Assembly: GCF_009833095.1 (NCBI RefSeq)
Contig: NZ_QRCB01000027.1
Span: 1 to 64,000, forward strand
DNA: 64,000 nt
DNA from: Nitrosomonas sp. JL21
GTDB lineage: Bacteria; Pseudomonadota; Gammaproteobacteria; Burkholderiales; Nitrosomonadaceae
Direction: 5' to 3'
The notes under the pieces are model-generated. The model did not search any database. It was not told the DNA's origin and worked only from the letters and a program-made list of their open reading frames with translations. How positions within the stretch are numbered: the first letter of the stretch is position 1; each line of letters opens with the position of its first letter. This document shows, one piece after another, positions 10,629 to 20,096 of this stretch. Made by a program: the position numbers and the translations under genes.

Positions 10629-11708
10629 ATGATAAACAATCAATTTTTACAGATAGCGCTTGATCGTGGAGATCGAAGTATCCTAAAACGGAATAGTGCG
10701 GGATTTTCATCGTTAGGCAGTTATGCGTTGTTTGGAGCTGCGTCTCTTGTACTGATTGGATGCGCCACGCAATCACCCGTACCCGTTGTCGATCGGTCGA
10801 ATAGTACGCTGGCCTCGACCATCAAGCCGGCGGAAGCGGATACCCCAACCAATCAATTTTATATCGTGCAGAGGGGCGATACACTCTACAGCATTTCACT
10901 CAATCATGGCATTGATGCTAAAAAGCTGGCTGAATGGAATAACATTGCCGACCCAAAAATGCTCAAACCAGGGCAAAGAATCAGCTTATCCGCGCCTGCA
11001 ACTGCACCTGGAACTGCAACCGACTCTCAGCCGGTTTTATATGCGCTACCTCAGCGTCCCATCGAAACAACGCTAGAACCCAATGAACAACCTTTTCTGA
11101 CAATTCCAAGCGAGAGTGGAAGTAAGCCCGGCGATGTCAGCAAGAATCTGAAGAACAGTCCGAAAGCCGTCAAGCTTCCGTTTTCTGAGCAGAATGTCGC
11201 GCGATTGAAGAATTCACCGGCGTCGATGGGCGAAGTGACTACTCCTCCTGCTTCTCAAGCGACCCAGATTGCAAAACAAAGCCGCATAGAAACGGCGCCG
11301 CAACCCGAATTACAGCAATCGGACAAGGCTGGTGATCGTTCAGTCGCGCAATGGATTTGGCCAACGGCGGGCACAGTGATGTCTTCTTTTTCAAAGAACT
11401 CCAAAGGCGTCAAGATTTCGGGGCAGGCTGGACAGCCGGTCGTGGCCTCTGCTGCGGGCGAAGTGGTTTACAGCGGCCATGGCTTGCGCGGTTATGGTAA
11501 CCTGATCATCATCAAGCACAATAATACTTTTCTGAGCGCATACGCGCACAACAGCAAGCTTCTGGTCAAAGAAGGCGAAGCTGTGTCAAAAGGCCAGAAA
11601 ATCGCAGAGATGGGCAATACCGATGCCGACACCATCCAGCTGCATTTCGAAATCCGCAAACATGGGAAGCCGGTCGATCCGATGGAGTACTTGCCCAGTC
11701 AATCCTAG
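10629..11708 (+). CDS. nlpD: NlpD-like lipoprotein, LysM and degenerate M23 (LytM) domain
   Basis: Outer-membrane lipoprotein expected to activate the cell-division amidase AmiC. A hydrophobic stretch ends in a lipobox LIGC with the lipid Cys at residue 45, so the N-terminus is unusually long for a signal peptide. A LysM peptidoglycan-binding domain covers about 76-120 (FYIVQRGDTLYSISL), a long Pro/Ser/Gln linker follows, and the M23 fold occupies about 250-357. The zinc ligands of true endopeptidases are missing: the expected HLHFEIR reads QLHFEIR and the first His motif is absent, as in NlpD/EnvC activators. In E. coli rpoS follows nlpD; here it does not. Confidence 0.93.
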   Translation: MINNQFLQIALDRGDRSILKRNSAGFSSLGSYALFGAASLVLIGCATQSPVPVVDRSNSTLASTIKPAEADTPTNQFYIVQRGDTLYSISLNHGIDAKKLAEWNNIADPKMLKPGQRISLSAPATAPGTATDSQPVLYALPQRPIETTLEPNEQPFLTIPSESGSKPGDVSKNLKNSPKAVKLPFSEQNVARLKNSPASMGEVTTPPASQATQIAKQSRIETAPQPELQQSDKAGDRSVAQWIWPTAGTVMSSFSKNSKGVKISGQAGQPVVASAAGEVVYSGHGLRGYGNLIIIKHNNTFLSAYAHNSKLLVKEGEAVSKGQKIAEMGNTDADTIQLHFEIRKHGKPVDPMEYLPSQS

Positions 11709-11792
11709 TTTCCGGCAAACTCAGGCAAAACAACCGCTTAGTCTGTATAATCCGGATCGCGCCGTTTTCAGCGGTAGGCGCCAATCATGAAA

Positions 11793-12128
11793 TCACCGGC
11801 GCATATGGCTTAACGCTTCTCTGACCTGGCCAGTTGCCACTTCGGCATGATCTTGTTTTGCCTGACTGATGGCTTCTTCGAGAAGTTTGATGGATGCCGC
11901 CAAATGCTGATTGTTCTCAGGTGAAGTTTTATAGGCCGCCTGAGCATGTGTAAGACTCTCCTGCGCATGCTCGAGCAATGCATCGGTATGACCGGCACGG
12001 CCATGAATTTCCGCATCTTCTGCATGGCTGATTGCACTGTTGAGGTGTTCCTGAGCGTCGGATGCCATTGTCAGCGAAGCAACACCGAGCAATACGCTGA
12101 TAATCATTATTTTATGAGTTAACTTCAT
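11793..12128 (-). CDS. smbP: SmbP-like periplasmic small metal-binding protein
   Basis: Predicted secreted metal-binding protein of 111 residues. A signal peptide (about residues 1-22, ending TMA) is followed by a helical His-rich domain. His residues occur at 28, 35, 42, 47, 54, 61, 75, 94 and 108, several of them exactly seven apart, which is the heptad pattern of SmbP from Nitrosomonas europaea; the stretch GHTDALLEHAQESLTHAQAA is strikingly like that protein. SmbP is a monomeric copper-binding helical bundle proposed to buffer metals in the periplasm. ATG 12128 was chosen over an upstream in-frame start because AGGAGA precedes it and it opens the signal peptide. It has fewer His than described for SmbP. 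Confidence 0.85.
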   Translation of the reverse strand: MKLTHKIMIISVLLGVASLTMASDAQEHLNSAISHAEDAEIHGRAGHTDALLEHAQESLTHAQAAYKTSPENNQHLAASIKLLEEAISQAKQDHAEVATGQVREALSHMRR

Positions 12129-12244
12129 AGTGTCTCCTGGTTTTTGAACTGTTCCGAGTTTTGACAAGTTATTCAATCGATGTGACTGGTGGCGCTCGGA
12201 GAAGTTTTGGGTAAGGAATCGGTGCAGCGGTTTTTTGTGCTTTC

Positions 12245-13015
12245 TTAACGGTTCATCAAGGTATTGAGTATGTGGTAGTTAACCCATCCCTGAGCAGGCG
12301 CGATGCCTTTTATTTGAGTAAATGGTTGAGAGGGTTCGCCCAAGTCGGATAATACCGATACTGCGCCGTCGAAATTTTGAGCATGAGTGTAGCCGCTGAC
12401 GGTGATCAACGTGGTGAGATCGGCCGCAAGCGCTGCTTTCAATCCATTTTCGGAATCCTCGATGGCGATGCATTGTTGCGGAGTCATTCCGAGTTGATCC
12501 AACACCCAGTGATAAATATCCGGGGCGGGTTTTTTCAGTGGAACGATATCACCAGCGCCGATCACATCGAACCAGCCAATCGATTCTTCACCCAATGTCG
12601 ATTTTAACAGGGCAGTAACATTGTCCATGGTGGTGGTGGTTGCGATTGCAAGCTTGATGCGTTGTTGACGTAACTCATCGATCAATCGCGCAACTCCGGG
12701 GCGCAGCGGTATACTGCCGGATTCCATCAAGGCTTCAAAAAATTTGGTTTTCGTTTTATGCAAGCTGGCAATCCAGTCCGAAAGATCCGGTCTTTCGAGC
12801 GCAGCGGGTGCGTATGTTTCCATGTAATGACGAATCCGCTCTTTTCCGCCGGTGACTTCCAATAGCTGACCATATAGATCAATGTCCCAATTCCAGTCCA
12901 GATTGAATTGCTTGAAGGCGGCATTGAAAGCGAGACGATGCCCATCCTGTTCCGTGTCGGCCAGAGTGCCATCGACATCAAATAATACTGCGCGGAGTTT
13001 ATTTTCTTTATTCAT
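12245..13015 (-). CDS. HAD-superfamily phosphatase, CbbY type
   Basis: Cytoplasmic HAD hydrolase of 256 residues. Motif I is FDVDGTLADTE (nucleophile Asp near 14, acid Asp near 16), motif II Thr in ATTTT (about 145), motif III Lys in LKKPAPDIY and motif IV in AIEDSENGLKAA (about 196-207). The closest familiar group is CbbY, which in Calvin-cycle organisms dephosphorylates the RuBisCO inhibitor xylulose-1,5-bisphosphate; that would suit an autotroph. A phosphoglycolate phosphatase or beta-phosphoglucomutase-like activity is also possible from sequence alone. No RuBisCO gene is in the window. Confidence 0.85.
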   Translation of the reverse strand: MNKENKLRAVLFDVDGTLADTEQDGHRLAFNAAFKQFNLDWNWDIDLYGQLLEVTGGKERIRHYMETYAPAALERPDLSDWIASLHKTKTKFFEALMESGSIPLRPGVARLIDELRQQRIKLAIATTTTMDNVTALLKSTLGEESIGWFDVIGAGDIVPLKKPAPDIYHWVLDQLGMTPQQCIAIEDSENGLKAALAADLTTLITVSGYTHAQNFDGAVSVLSDLGEPSQPFTQIKGIAPAQGWVNYHILNTLMNR

Positions 13016-13050
13016 GATGTTTAAATGTTGATTATTGAGAGCATGCCAGA

Positions 13051-14073
13051 TCAGTGATGACTGGCACGTTGTAATCTGTCAATGATTGCCAGCCAGTCAG
13101 GGTGATCGGGAGGTGCTTCAACCAGCAGATAATCAAAACCTGCCTGATCAAAATGGCGTAATGTAGCATAAAGTTGCCGCCCATACAGAACCGGGTCGCG
13201 CGGCATTGAATGGATCTGGATCGAAGCATGGGCGCGGAGTGCGCCGAGCTCGATTTCCGACCAGGTCATGATCAGGACGCGCAGGTTCTGAATACCCAAT
13301 GCGGATACGTGTTGCCCGATCAGTTCGGTAGAATGGATACGTAACGGAGTAGCGGGGGCATAATGCGACGGCAGGGATCCCGATGTGCGTATGGCTGGAT
13401 CGGCCGTGGTTGAAATGAAGGGGCTTTCCAATGCGGTTTCCAGTGCTGATAATGTGATGCCGCCAGGGCGCAGGATATGAGGCAGGCGATCATGAAAGCT
13501 GACGATCGTGCTCTCCAATCCTACTTCGCAGGCACCGCCATCGAGTATGAGATCCACAGTCGATCCCAATTCTTGCCGGACATGCTCAGCAGTGGTTGGG
13601 CTGATGCGGCCGAATCGATTAGCGGACGGCGCGGCCAGCGCTTTTTGCGGGCCCAGCGCATTCAATAGGGCCAGGGCAATCGGATGTGCGGGCATGCGTA
13701 GGCCCACGGTATGTTGTCCACCGGTGACGCAATCCGGAATCCGGCTGCTGCGCTGTAGAATGAGCGTCAATGGCCCCGGCCAGAAATGATGTGCTAATGT
13801 CCAGGCTGATTCCGGTATTTCTTCTGCCCAATACGATAACTGCGAAATATTTCCGATATGCACGATCAGTGGGTGCTCAGCAGGTCTTTGTTTTATTGAA
13901 TAAATTTTCTTGATTGCGGCAGGGTTGGTGACATCTGCGCCAAGACCGTAGACGGTTTCAGTCGGGAAAGCCACTGTTCCGCCGGCACGCAAGCGGGCGG
14001 CGGCTTCCTCGATAAGCGCTTGCTGCGGCTCAGAAAATGCGGTTGAGAAATGAGCAGGTCGTGTGGATTTCAT
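13051..14073 (-). CDS. tsaC: L-threonylcarbamoyladenylate synthase, Sua5 type
   Basis: Makes threonylcarbamoyl-AMP from threonine, bicarbonate and ATP for the t6A37 modification of ANN-decoding tRNAs. The YrdC domain spans about residues 25-205, with GGTVAFPTETVYGLGADVTNP and IKQRPAEHPLIVHI (KxR substrate site) and SANRFGRISPTTA. A linker and a C-terminal Sua5 domain (about 235-335) make this the long TsaC2/Sua5 form of 340 residues. Symbol tsaC is used for function; tsaC2 or sua5 would be equally right. Confidence 0.93.
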   Translation of the reverse strand: MKSTRPAHFSTAFSEPQQALIEEAAARLRAGGTVAFPTETVYGLGADVTNPAAIKKIYSIKQRPAEHPLIVHIGNISQLSYWAEEIPESAWTLAHHFWPGPLTLILQRSSRIPDCVTGGQHTVGLRMPAHPIALALLNALGPQKALAAPSANRFGRISPTTAEHVRQELGSTVDLILDGGACEVGLESTIVSFHDRLPHILRPGGITLSALETALESPFISTTADPAIRTSGSLPSHYAPATPLRIHSTELIGQHVSALGIQNLRVLIMTWSEIELGALRAHASIQIHSMPRDPVLYGRQLYATLRHFDQAGFDYLLVEAPPDHPDWLAIIDRLQRASHH

Positions 14074-14115
14074 TGTTGGGAATTGTTAGTCGTTGGCTCA
14101 GGTTCAGGCATAACA

Positions 14116-15288
14116 TCATGGCGTGCCGTCGCGCCATTCATAACCGAGCAAGCCTTGCATGATGCGAACGATGTAGAAGCTGAGCCAATTCAAGGCATAG
14201 CTACGCCAAGAATAAATATGCTTGCTTGCCGCCGTAACGACCGTCGATTCCTGTGCAATCGCTGTTTTCAAGCTGGTTCTCAGTTGAGTGGCGAATCGAT
14301 GATCTTCTATGATTACATTGGCCTCGCGCGCTAGCAGCAAGCTGAAAGGATCAATGTTGGAAGAACCGATCGTAGCCCAATATTGATCAACGACGGCTAC
14401 CTTGGCGTGCAGATAGCTGCGATTGTATTCGTAAATGATCACTCCCGCTTTCGACAAATTTTCATACAATGCTTGAGTAGCATGGTGCTGCAGGAAATAT
14501 TCGATTCTGCCCTGCAGTAGAAGCTCGACACGAACACCACGACGTGCGGCGTCTTTGAGTGCAGTGCTGAATTTTCTGCCGGGCAGGAAATACGCATTGG
14601 CGATGATGATTTCAGATCGGGCCTGATTGATGGCATCCAAATAGGCGTGCTCAATGTCATGGCGATGACGCCAATTATCGCGTATGACCAACGCGGCTTT
14701 TTGCTGGCCCGAGGGTTGGGTGCTCGGTTTGATATCCGTGCGGTGGGTCCAGCGCTTCTTGAGATGCGCCCAGGCGACGATCAGCCATAAATGTTTCACA
14801 GCCTTATGGATCCTTGCGAGTAAAGGGCCCTGTATGGCAACGGCATAATCGAAGCGCGGCAGGAGATGTTCCGGGTTGTGCCGGTCGTCGATGATATTGA
14901 TACCGCCAATGAAAGCGGTTTGAGCGTCAATTACGGTCAATTTACGATGCATTCTTCGCAAACGGTGGCGGCGCGGCATTGAAAAAATAAATTCTGGCCG
15001 AAAGATCAGCACCTTGACACCGGCATTGAGCAGATTGCGTATGATAGGCTGAGAAAGGTTTTGCGAGCCAAAACCATCCAGCAGAAGATAGACCGATACA
15101 CCTCGTCCGGCGGCGCGCATGAGCGCCTCAGCAATTCTGCGTCCGACCGCATCATACTCAAAAATATACGTTTCCAGGTGTATTTCCACTTGCGCGTCAT
15201 CGATTGCAGCTTCCAGGTGGGGAAAATATTCATCGCCATTGCATAGCAAATGAATTTGGTTATTTTCAACAAAATCGAGCGTTTTCAT
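14116..15288 (-). CDS. clsB: Cardiolipin synthase (phospholipase D family, ClsB-like)
   Basis: Membrane-associated transferase making cardiolipin by phosphatidyl transfer. Two HKD motifs are visible: HRKLTVIDAQTAFIGG (H114, K116, D121) and HAKVAVVDQYWATIGSSN near residue 300, which together build the PLD active site. There are no N-terminal membrane helices, so it resembles ClsB rather than ClsA; length 390 fits. A pair of aromatic/hydrophobic stretches at the C-terminus may anchor it to the membrane. Confidence 0.92.
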   Translation of the reverse strand: MKTLDFVENNQIHLLCNGDEYFPHLEAAIDDAQVEIHLETYIFEYDAVGRRIAEALMRAAGRGVSVYLLLDGFGSQNLSQPIIRNLLNAGVKVLIFRPEFIFSMPRRHRLRRMHRKLTVIDAQTAFIGGINIIDDRHNPEHLLPRFDYAVAIQGPLLARIHKAVKHLWLIVAWAHLKKRWTHRTDIKPSTQPSGQQKAALVIRDNWRHRHDIEHAYLDAINQARSEIIIANAYFLPGRKFSTALKDAARRGVRVELLLQGRIEYFLQHHATQALYENLSKAGVIIYEYNRSYLHAKVAVVDQYWATIGSSNIDPFSLLLAREANVIIEDHRFATQLRTSLKTAIAQESTVVTAASKHIYSWRSYALNWLSFYIVRIMQGLLGYEWRDGTP

Positions 15289-15398
15289 TATTTGTGTGTC
15301 GTACCCCGATCATCCCCATCGCATATCTTAATATCAGATCTTTCGTGCCAAATGCCCGCAGCAAGGATCAGTACGGCTTCGGACACTGGTGAAACCGG

Positions 15399-16496
15399 TT
15401 ACGAGATTTTCAGCATTCTGTCGAGTGCCAGCTTCGCCAATCCGGCTTCTTCTTGAGGAACCTTGATCTGATTGACGACATTGCCATTTACCAAATTTTC
15501 GAGTGTCCAGGCCAAATGCTGCGGATCGATTCGCGCCATGGTCGAGCACATGCATACCATCGGTGACATGAATTGGACGATCTTATCCTGGGACTTGAAT
15601 TCTTCGGTAATCCTGCTGACCAGATTCAATTCAGTGCCGACCAGCCAGCGAGTTCCGCTTTTTGCGGCTGCAATGGTCTTGATGATGTATTCCGTCGAGC
15701 CGACATAGTCGGATAATTTGCATACTTCAAAGCTGCATTCCGGATGCGAAATGACGATGCCATTGGGGTATTGATTGCGAAAGCGAATGATATGCTGCGG
15801 CTGAAACATTTGATGAACGGAACAATGGCCTTTCCATAACAGAATTTTCGCTTTTTTGATTTGTTCCGGCATCAACCCGCCCATCGGCTCATCGAAATTC
15901 CATACTGCCATGTCCTCGAGCGGAATGCCCAACTGATGACCGCTCCAGCGACCTAAATGCTGGTCGGGAAAGAAGAGCACCTTTTCCCGCCGTTCGAATG
16001 CCCATTGCAGGACTTTGCCGGCGTTGCTGGAGGTGCAGACGATGCCTTCATGTGTGCCGCAGAACGCCTTGAGGTCTGCGGCGGAATTGATATACGTCAC
16101 TGGGGTGATAATTTCATCGGGGTCAAATATTCCGGACAGTTCCTGCCACGCGCGCTCCACTTTCGACAAGCTGGCCATGTCAGCCATCGAGCAACCTGCT
16201 GACATGTCAGGCAAAATGGCGATTTGCTCAGGACTTGACAGCATGTCCGCAACTTCGACCATGAAATGAACGCCGCAAAACACCAGATAATCTGCATCGG
16301 TCTGACCCGCCAGGAAAGACAATTTCAAAGAGTCGCCGGTCAAGTCGGCATGGCGGTATACATCGGCCCGTTGATAGTGATGGGCCAAGATAACCGCGCG
16401 CTTTCCCAACGATTGTTTGGCGGCAATGATCCGTTGCGCGCAGGCATCGTCTTGTAATTGATCATACTGTTCAAATTCTAAAGCGTTTGTTTGCAT
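15399..16496 (-). CDS. nadA: Quinolinate synthase
   Basis: [4Fe-4S] enzyme condensing iminoaspartate with dihydroxyacetone phosphate to quinolinate, the NAD precursor. The 365-residue protein has the family's triplicated fold with VILAHHYQRADVY, FCGVHFMVEVADML, the GCSMADMA segment, SHPECSFEVCKLSD and MCSTMARIDPQHL, which contain the three conserved cluster Cys. It is transcribed leftwards from the region shared with lptC. No nadB or nadC is nearby. Confidence 0.96.
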   Translation of the reverse strand: MQTNALEFEQYDQLQDDACAQRIIAAKQSLGKRAVILAHHYQRADVYRHADLTGDSLKLSFLAGQTDADYLVFCGVHFMVEVADMLSSPEQIAILPDMSAGCSMADMASLSKVERAWQELSGIFDPDEIITPVTYINSAADLKAFCGTHEGIVCTSSNAGKVLQWAFERREKVLFFPDQHLGRWSGHQLGIPLEDMAVWNFDEPMGGLMPEQIKKAKILLWKGHCSVHQMFQPQHIIRFRNQYPNGIVISHPECSFEVCKLSDYVGSTEYIIKTIAAAKSGTRWLVGTELNLVSRITEEFKSQDKIVQFMSPMVCMCSTMARIDPQHLAWTLENLVNGNVVNQIKVPQEEAGLAKLALDRMLKIS

Positions 16497-16625
16497 TGCT
16501 ATCGTTAATCGTTAAATAATCAAATGACACACGTTACCATACTTAAATATAGATTCAAGTTGGAAATTTAAAGGCTTATCAAAAAATAGCGACCGGATCT
16601 ATTCGACAAATGCAGATTGGAGTTC

Positions 16626-16634
16626 TGGTATAAT
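16626..16634 (+). promoter_or_regulatory. Extended -10 promoter candidate for the lptC operon
   Basis: TGG followed by a consensus TATAAT (16629-16634) lies about 87 bases before lptC. The best upstream -35-like sequence (TCGACA, 16603-16608) is spaced a little far. Divergent from nadA; no promoter for nadA was identified with confidence. Confidence 0.5.
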
Positions 16635-16720
16635 TCTGTCGATCCAAAGTTTGGTCAATAAGATCAGCCTGATATTCGCATCAAGCGGCCTGACACCATG
16701 ATAAGCAGCCAGTAATTTAA

Positions 16721-17287
16721 ATGATCAATCGCCCACATATTAGCTTTCCTTTGATTGTGCTTGTCGTACTGGCGTTATTGACCGTTTGGTTGGATCGCAT
16801 CACTCATCCACCTGAACACGCTAAAGATGGCGATCTGTACCGTAATCCAGATTATATCGTCGAGGATCTATCGGGTATTCGAATGGAATATGACCAGGAA
16901 ATTCATAGAAAATTTACTGCCCGCAAACTATTTCATTATCTGAGCGAGAACGTTACCCTGATGGAACAGGTGAGCTTTATCAGTACACAGCCTGATAAAC
17001 CGCCGATCCATTTGCAAGCAGATCGCGCTGAAGTAAAAAATAAAGGTGAAAATATTTTTCTGAAGGAAAATGTCACAGCAATTCGAGGTACAGACCAGGA
17101 AAAAGGCAAGATCATATTGAAGACCGATTTTTTGCACCTTATTCCGCACCAGAGCCTGGTGACTACCGATCAGCCAGTGATCATTTCGCGAATGAATACC
17201 ACGATTCATGGCACCGGCCTGGAGCTCAATAATGAAACCGGGATGATACAACTCCTTCAACAAGTCAAAGCAGTCAATCGCAAATGA
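16721..17287 (+). CDS. lptC: LPS export protein LptC
   Basis: Bitopic inner-membrane protein that passes lipopolysaccharide from LptB2FG to LptA. Residues 7-23 form a single membrane helix, then a periplasmic beta-jellyroll starts at the motif YRNPDYIVEDLSG (about 41-53). Length 188 matches. Its stop overlaps the ATG of lptA (ATGA), showing translational coupling. It is diverged from E. coli LptC, as is usual in Betaproteobacteria, so identity rests partly on position. Confidence 0.92.
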   Translation: MINRPHISFPLIVLVVLALLTVWLDRITHPPEHAKDGDLYRNPDYIVEDLSGIRMEYDQEIHRKFTARKLFHYLSENVTLMEQVSFISTQPDKPPIHLQADRAEVKNKGENIFLKENVTAIRGTDQEKGKIILKTDFLHLIPHQSLVTTDQPVIISRMNTTIHGTGLELNNETGMIQLLQQVKAVNRK

Positions 17288-17820
17288 TCAGAAAAATGAA
17301 ATTATTTTTTGTGATAACCGCATTATTGTTCGCTCAATCCGCATTTGCTGAAAAAGCCGATCGGAAGAAACCCGTGTATTTGGAAGCTGATCGAGCCACC
17401 GTGGAAGATGTCAATCGCAAAGAATCGAGTCGGATCAGTATTTTTACCGGGAATGTGATTCTGACTCAAGGAACGATGCGGATTCTTGCCGATAAATTGG
17501 TCATGAAGGAAGATTTGGATGGTTTTAAGCACGCGACGGCGACTGGAGACCTGGTCAGTTTTCGCCAGAAACGCGATGGCCTGGATGAATATGTCGAAGG
17601 CTGGAGTCAACGTGTTGAGTACGATAGCAAGACCGATAAGATTGAGTTATTTCGGCAGGCAAGATTGAAGCGGGGCGTTGATGAAGTGCAGGGTGATTAT
17701 ATTTCGTATGACATGAATACCGAATTTTTCAAAGTGATCGGAAGCAAGGAACGCGGGGTTGAGACGGGTCCCGATAAGCGAGTTCGCATCACTATTCAAC
17801 CAAAAAATAAATCGGAGTGA
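17284..17820 (+). CDS. lptA: LPS transport periplasmic protein LptA
   Basis: Periplasmic bridge protein carrying LPS between the membranes. A signal peptide (about 1-22, ending AFA) is followed by the OstA-type beta-jellyroll with KKPVYLEADRATVEDVN and SRISIFTGNVILTQGTMRILADKLVM. Length 178 is normal. It lies between lptC (4-base overlap) and lptB (39-base gap). Confidence 0.94.
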   Translation: MIRKMKLFFVITALLFAQSAFAEKADRKKPVYLEADRATVEDVNRKESSRISIFTGNVILTQGTMRILADKLVMKEDLDGFKHATATGDLVSFRQKRDGLDEYVEGWSQRVEYDSKTDKIELFRQARLKRGVDEVQGDYISYDMNTEFFKVIGSKERGVETGPDKRVRITIQPKNKSE

Positions 17821-17859
17821 ATGCTGACGCTGAATGGACAGCAAGGCTAATTCCAGGCA

Positions 17860-18582
17860 ATGAGCGAATTAAAGGCCAGTAATTTAAAAAAGCGCTACAA
17901 ATCACGAACCGTGGTGCAGGATGTTTCCTTTTCGGTGCATAGTGGCGAAGTGGTTGGTCTGTTGGGTCCGAATGGCGCCGGAAAAACAACCTGTTTCTAC
18001 ATGATTGTTGGTCTGGTGCCGTTGGATGATGGCGGAATTTATCTGGATGACCAGGATCTGAGCCGGTTGCCCATTCATCAACGGGCCAAGCTTGGATTGA
18101 GCTATTTACCTCAAGAAGCATCCATTTTCAGACGTTTAACTGTCGAGGAAAATATTTTTGCAGTCCTGGAATTGCAGAAATGGGATGAGGATACAAAACA
18201 GCGGCATTTAGATGGTCTATTACATGATTTGCATATCAGTCATTTGCGTAATAATTCTGCCATCAGTTTATCGGGCGGAGAACGCCGCCGAGTCGAGATA
18301 GCCCGTGCCTTGGCTTCGCAACCGCGTTTCATTCTTCTCGATGAGCCGTTCGCAGGTGTTGATCCCATTGCGGTGGTCGACATCCAGAAAGTCATCGCTT
18401 TTCTCAAAGAACGGCAAATTGGTGTGCTGATCACCGATCATAATGTGCGCGAGACCTTGGGAATCTGTGATCGAGCTTACATTATCAGTGAAGGTCATGT
18501 TCTGGCTAATGGGAAGCCCGAGGAAATTATCGATAATGAGCAAGTGAGAGAAGTGTACTTGGGAGAGCATTTTCGATTGTAA
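17860..18582 (+). CDS. lptB: LPS export ABC transporter ATP-binding protein LptB
   Basis: Cytoplasmic ATPase powering LPS extraction with LptF and LptG. Walker A is GPNGAGKTT (about residue 38), the Q-loop is in [18 protein letters not shown], the signature is [15 protein letters not shown], Walker B is [16 protein letters not shown] and the switch His is in [11 protein letters not shown]. The C-terminal [12 protein letters not shown] is typical of LptB. It is 240 residues and sits directly before rpoN, the standard proteobacterial order. Confidence 0.97.
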   Translation: MSELKASNLKKRYKSRTVVQDVSFSVHSGEVVGLLGPNGAGKTTCFYMIVGLVPLDDGGIYLDDQDLSRLPIHQRAKLGLSYLPQEASIFRRLTVEENIFAVLELQKWDEDTKQRHLDGLLHDLHISHLRNNSAISLSGGERRRVEIARALASQPRFILLDEPFAGVDPIAVVDIQKVIAFLKERQIGVLITDHNVRETLGICDRAYIISEGHVLANGKPEEIIDNEQVREVYLGEHFRL

Positions 18583-18623
18583 CGAAGCGGGTCACTTGGT
18601 AAAAATTATTTTTCTTCTGAATC

Positions 18624-20078
18624 TTGAAACAGACACTGCAATTAAAGCTATCGCAGCAATTGAAGCTGACTCCCCAATTACAGCAATCGATTCGGTTGCT
18701 GCAGTTGTCGACGCTTGAGCTGAACCAGGAAATCGAGCGGATTGTGCAGGAAAACCCCTTGCTGGAATTAGGCGAAGATTGGAACACGCCCACAGCCGAC
18801 ATTTCTGCATCTGACACGCTCTCTACTGATGCCTCAAACTTTGAGAATACGCCTGAAACACCCGAAACCACAGAGGAAACCGTTACCTCTGAAGAGCATA
18901 CTCAGCAAGAGTTGGAATGGCCAGAAGACCATTTTAGTGCTGAAAGCGCTTCTCACGATGAGGATTATGAGGGCCCTCAGATCCCAGCCCAGCCAATTAC
19001 GCTACGTGAACATTTGACCCTGCAGGTTTCTTGCCTTCATCAGGTTTCTGATCGTGAAAAAAGAATCATCGGCGTGCTGATCGATAGTCTGGATGATGAT
19101 GGTTATCTGCTCCAGCCGCTGGATGAACTTCTGGAAATGCTGCCTTCCGAGCTCGGCATTAATTTAAGTGATCTGCAAAGTGCACTCAAGCATTTGCAGC
19201 GTTTGGATCCACCCGGGGTGGGCGCGCGCGATCTGCAGGAATGTCTGGTTTTGCAATTACAGATGCTACCGGAGCATGTCGATCATCGTGATCAAGCGCT
19301 CATTGTAGTACAAGAGCACTTGAAATTATTGGCGGCGCATGACTTCGCGCAAATCAAAAAGTTGCTGGGGTGCGATGATGAATGCCTGCGGACTATTCAG
19401 AAATTGATCATGCATTTGAATCCCAAGCCAGGAGCCGAATTCGATTCTCAAAGTGAACGTTACATCGTGCCGGACATTATCGTCACCAAACAGCAGGGGA
19501 CATGGATGGCCAATCTTAACTTCGATGCGCTACCGAAGCTCAGCATCAATCGCCTGTATGCTAACATACTGAAACAAGCTCACGATAATTCCGCACGAAG
19601 TTTGGCTAATCAGCTTAACGAAGCGAAGTGGTTGATCAGGAACGTTCAACAACGTTCCAACACCATTTTGCGCGTGGCCAGGGCTATTATTGAGCGGCAG
19701 CAGCAATTTCTCGAGCATGGGGAAGTTGCCATGCGTCCTTTGGTGTTACGAGAAATCGCGGAAGTATTGAAGTTGCACGAATCGACTGTATCGCGCGTAA
19801 CGACTCAGAAATTCATGCACACCCCACGGGGAATTTTTGAGCTTAAATATTTTTTTGGCAGTTATGTGTCTACCGATTCAGGAGGGGCTTGTTCAGCTAC
19901 GGCTATACGTGCGTTGATCAGGCAATTGGTACAACAGGAAAATTCAAAAAAACCCCTGAGTGATAACAAAATTGCAACCATACTGGAACAACAAGGTATT
20001 GTTGTCGCTCGTCGGACTATTGCGAAATATCGAGAGTCGCTACAAATTCCTGCAGCAAATCTTCGCAAATCATTTTAA
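18624..20078 (+). CDS. rpoN: RNA polymerase sigma-54 factor
   Basis: Sigma factor for -24/-12 promoters that require AAA+ activators; governs nitrogen metabolism among other things. Region I is the Gln/Leu-rich activator-responsive segment (QTLQLKLSQQLKLTPQLQQSIRLLQL, here split into parts of residues 2-29), region II is acidic (about 50-120), then the core-binding domain, the helix-turn-helix around 370-400 and the RpoN box ARRTIAKYR near residue 465. The start is TTG 18624; no ATG fits the conserved N-terminus and the ribosome site is weak, suggesting low translation. Confidence 0.96.
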   Translation: MKQTLQLKLSQQLKLTPQLQQSIRLLQLSTLELNQEIERIVQENPLLELGEDWNTPTADISASDTLSTDASNFENTPETPETTEETVTSEEHTQQELEWPEDHFSAESASHDEDYEGPQIPAQPITLREHLTLQVSCLHQVSDREKRIIGVLIDSLDDDGYLLQPLDELLEMLPSELGINLSDLQSALKHLQRLDPPGVGARDLQECLVLQLQMLPEHVDHRDQALIVVQEHLKLLAAHDFAQIKKLLGCDDECLRTIQKLIMHLNPKPGAEFDSQSERYIVPDIIVTKQQGTWMANLNFDALPKLSINRLYANILKQAHDNSARSLANQLNEAKWLIRNVQQRSNTILRVARAIIERQQQFLEHGEVAMRPLVLREIAEVLKLHESTVSRVTTQKFMHTPRGIFELKYFFGSYVSTDSGGACSATAIRALIRQLVQQENSKKPLSDNKIATILEQQGIVVARRTIAKYRESLQIPAANLRKSF

Positions 20079-20096
20079 TTAGAATAAAGGAAGAAT

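Noticed and set aside
11746-11792. TATAAT and a GCGCC/GGCGC dyad after nlpD, considered as a small RNA gene
   Set aside because: No plausible cloverleaf or known RNA follows, and the dyad more simply fits a terminator-like structure between convergent genes.
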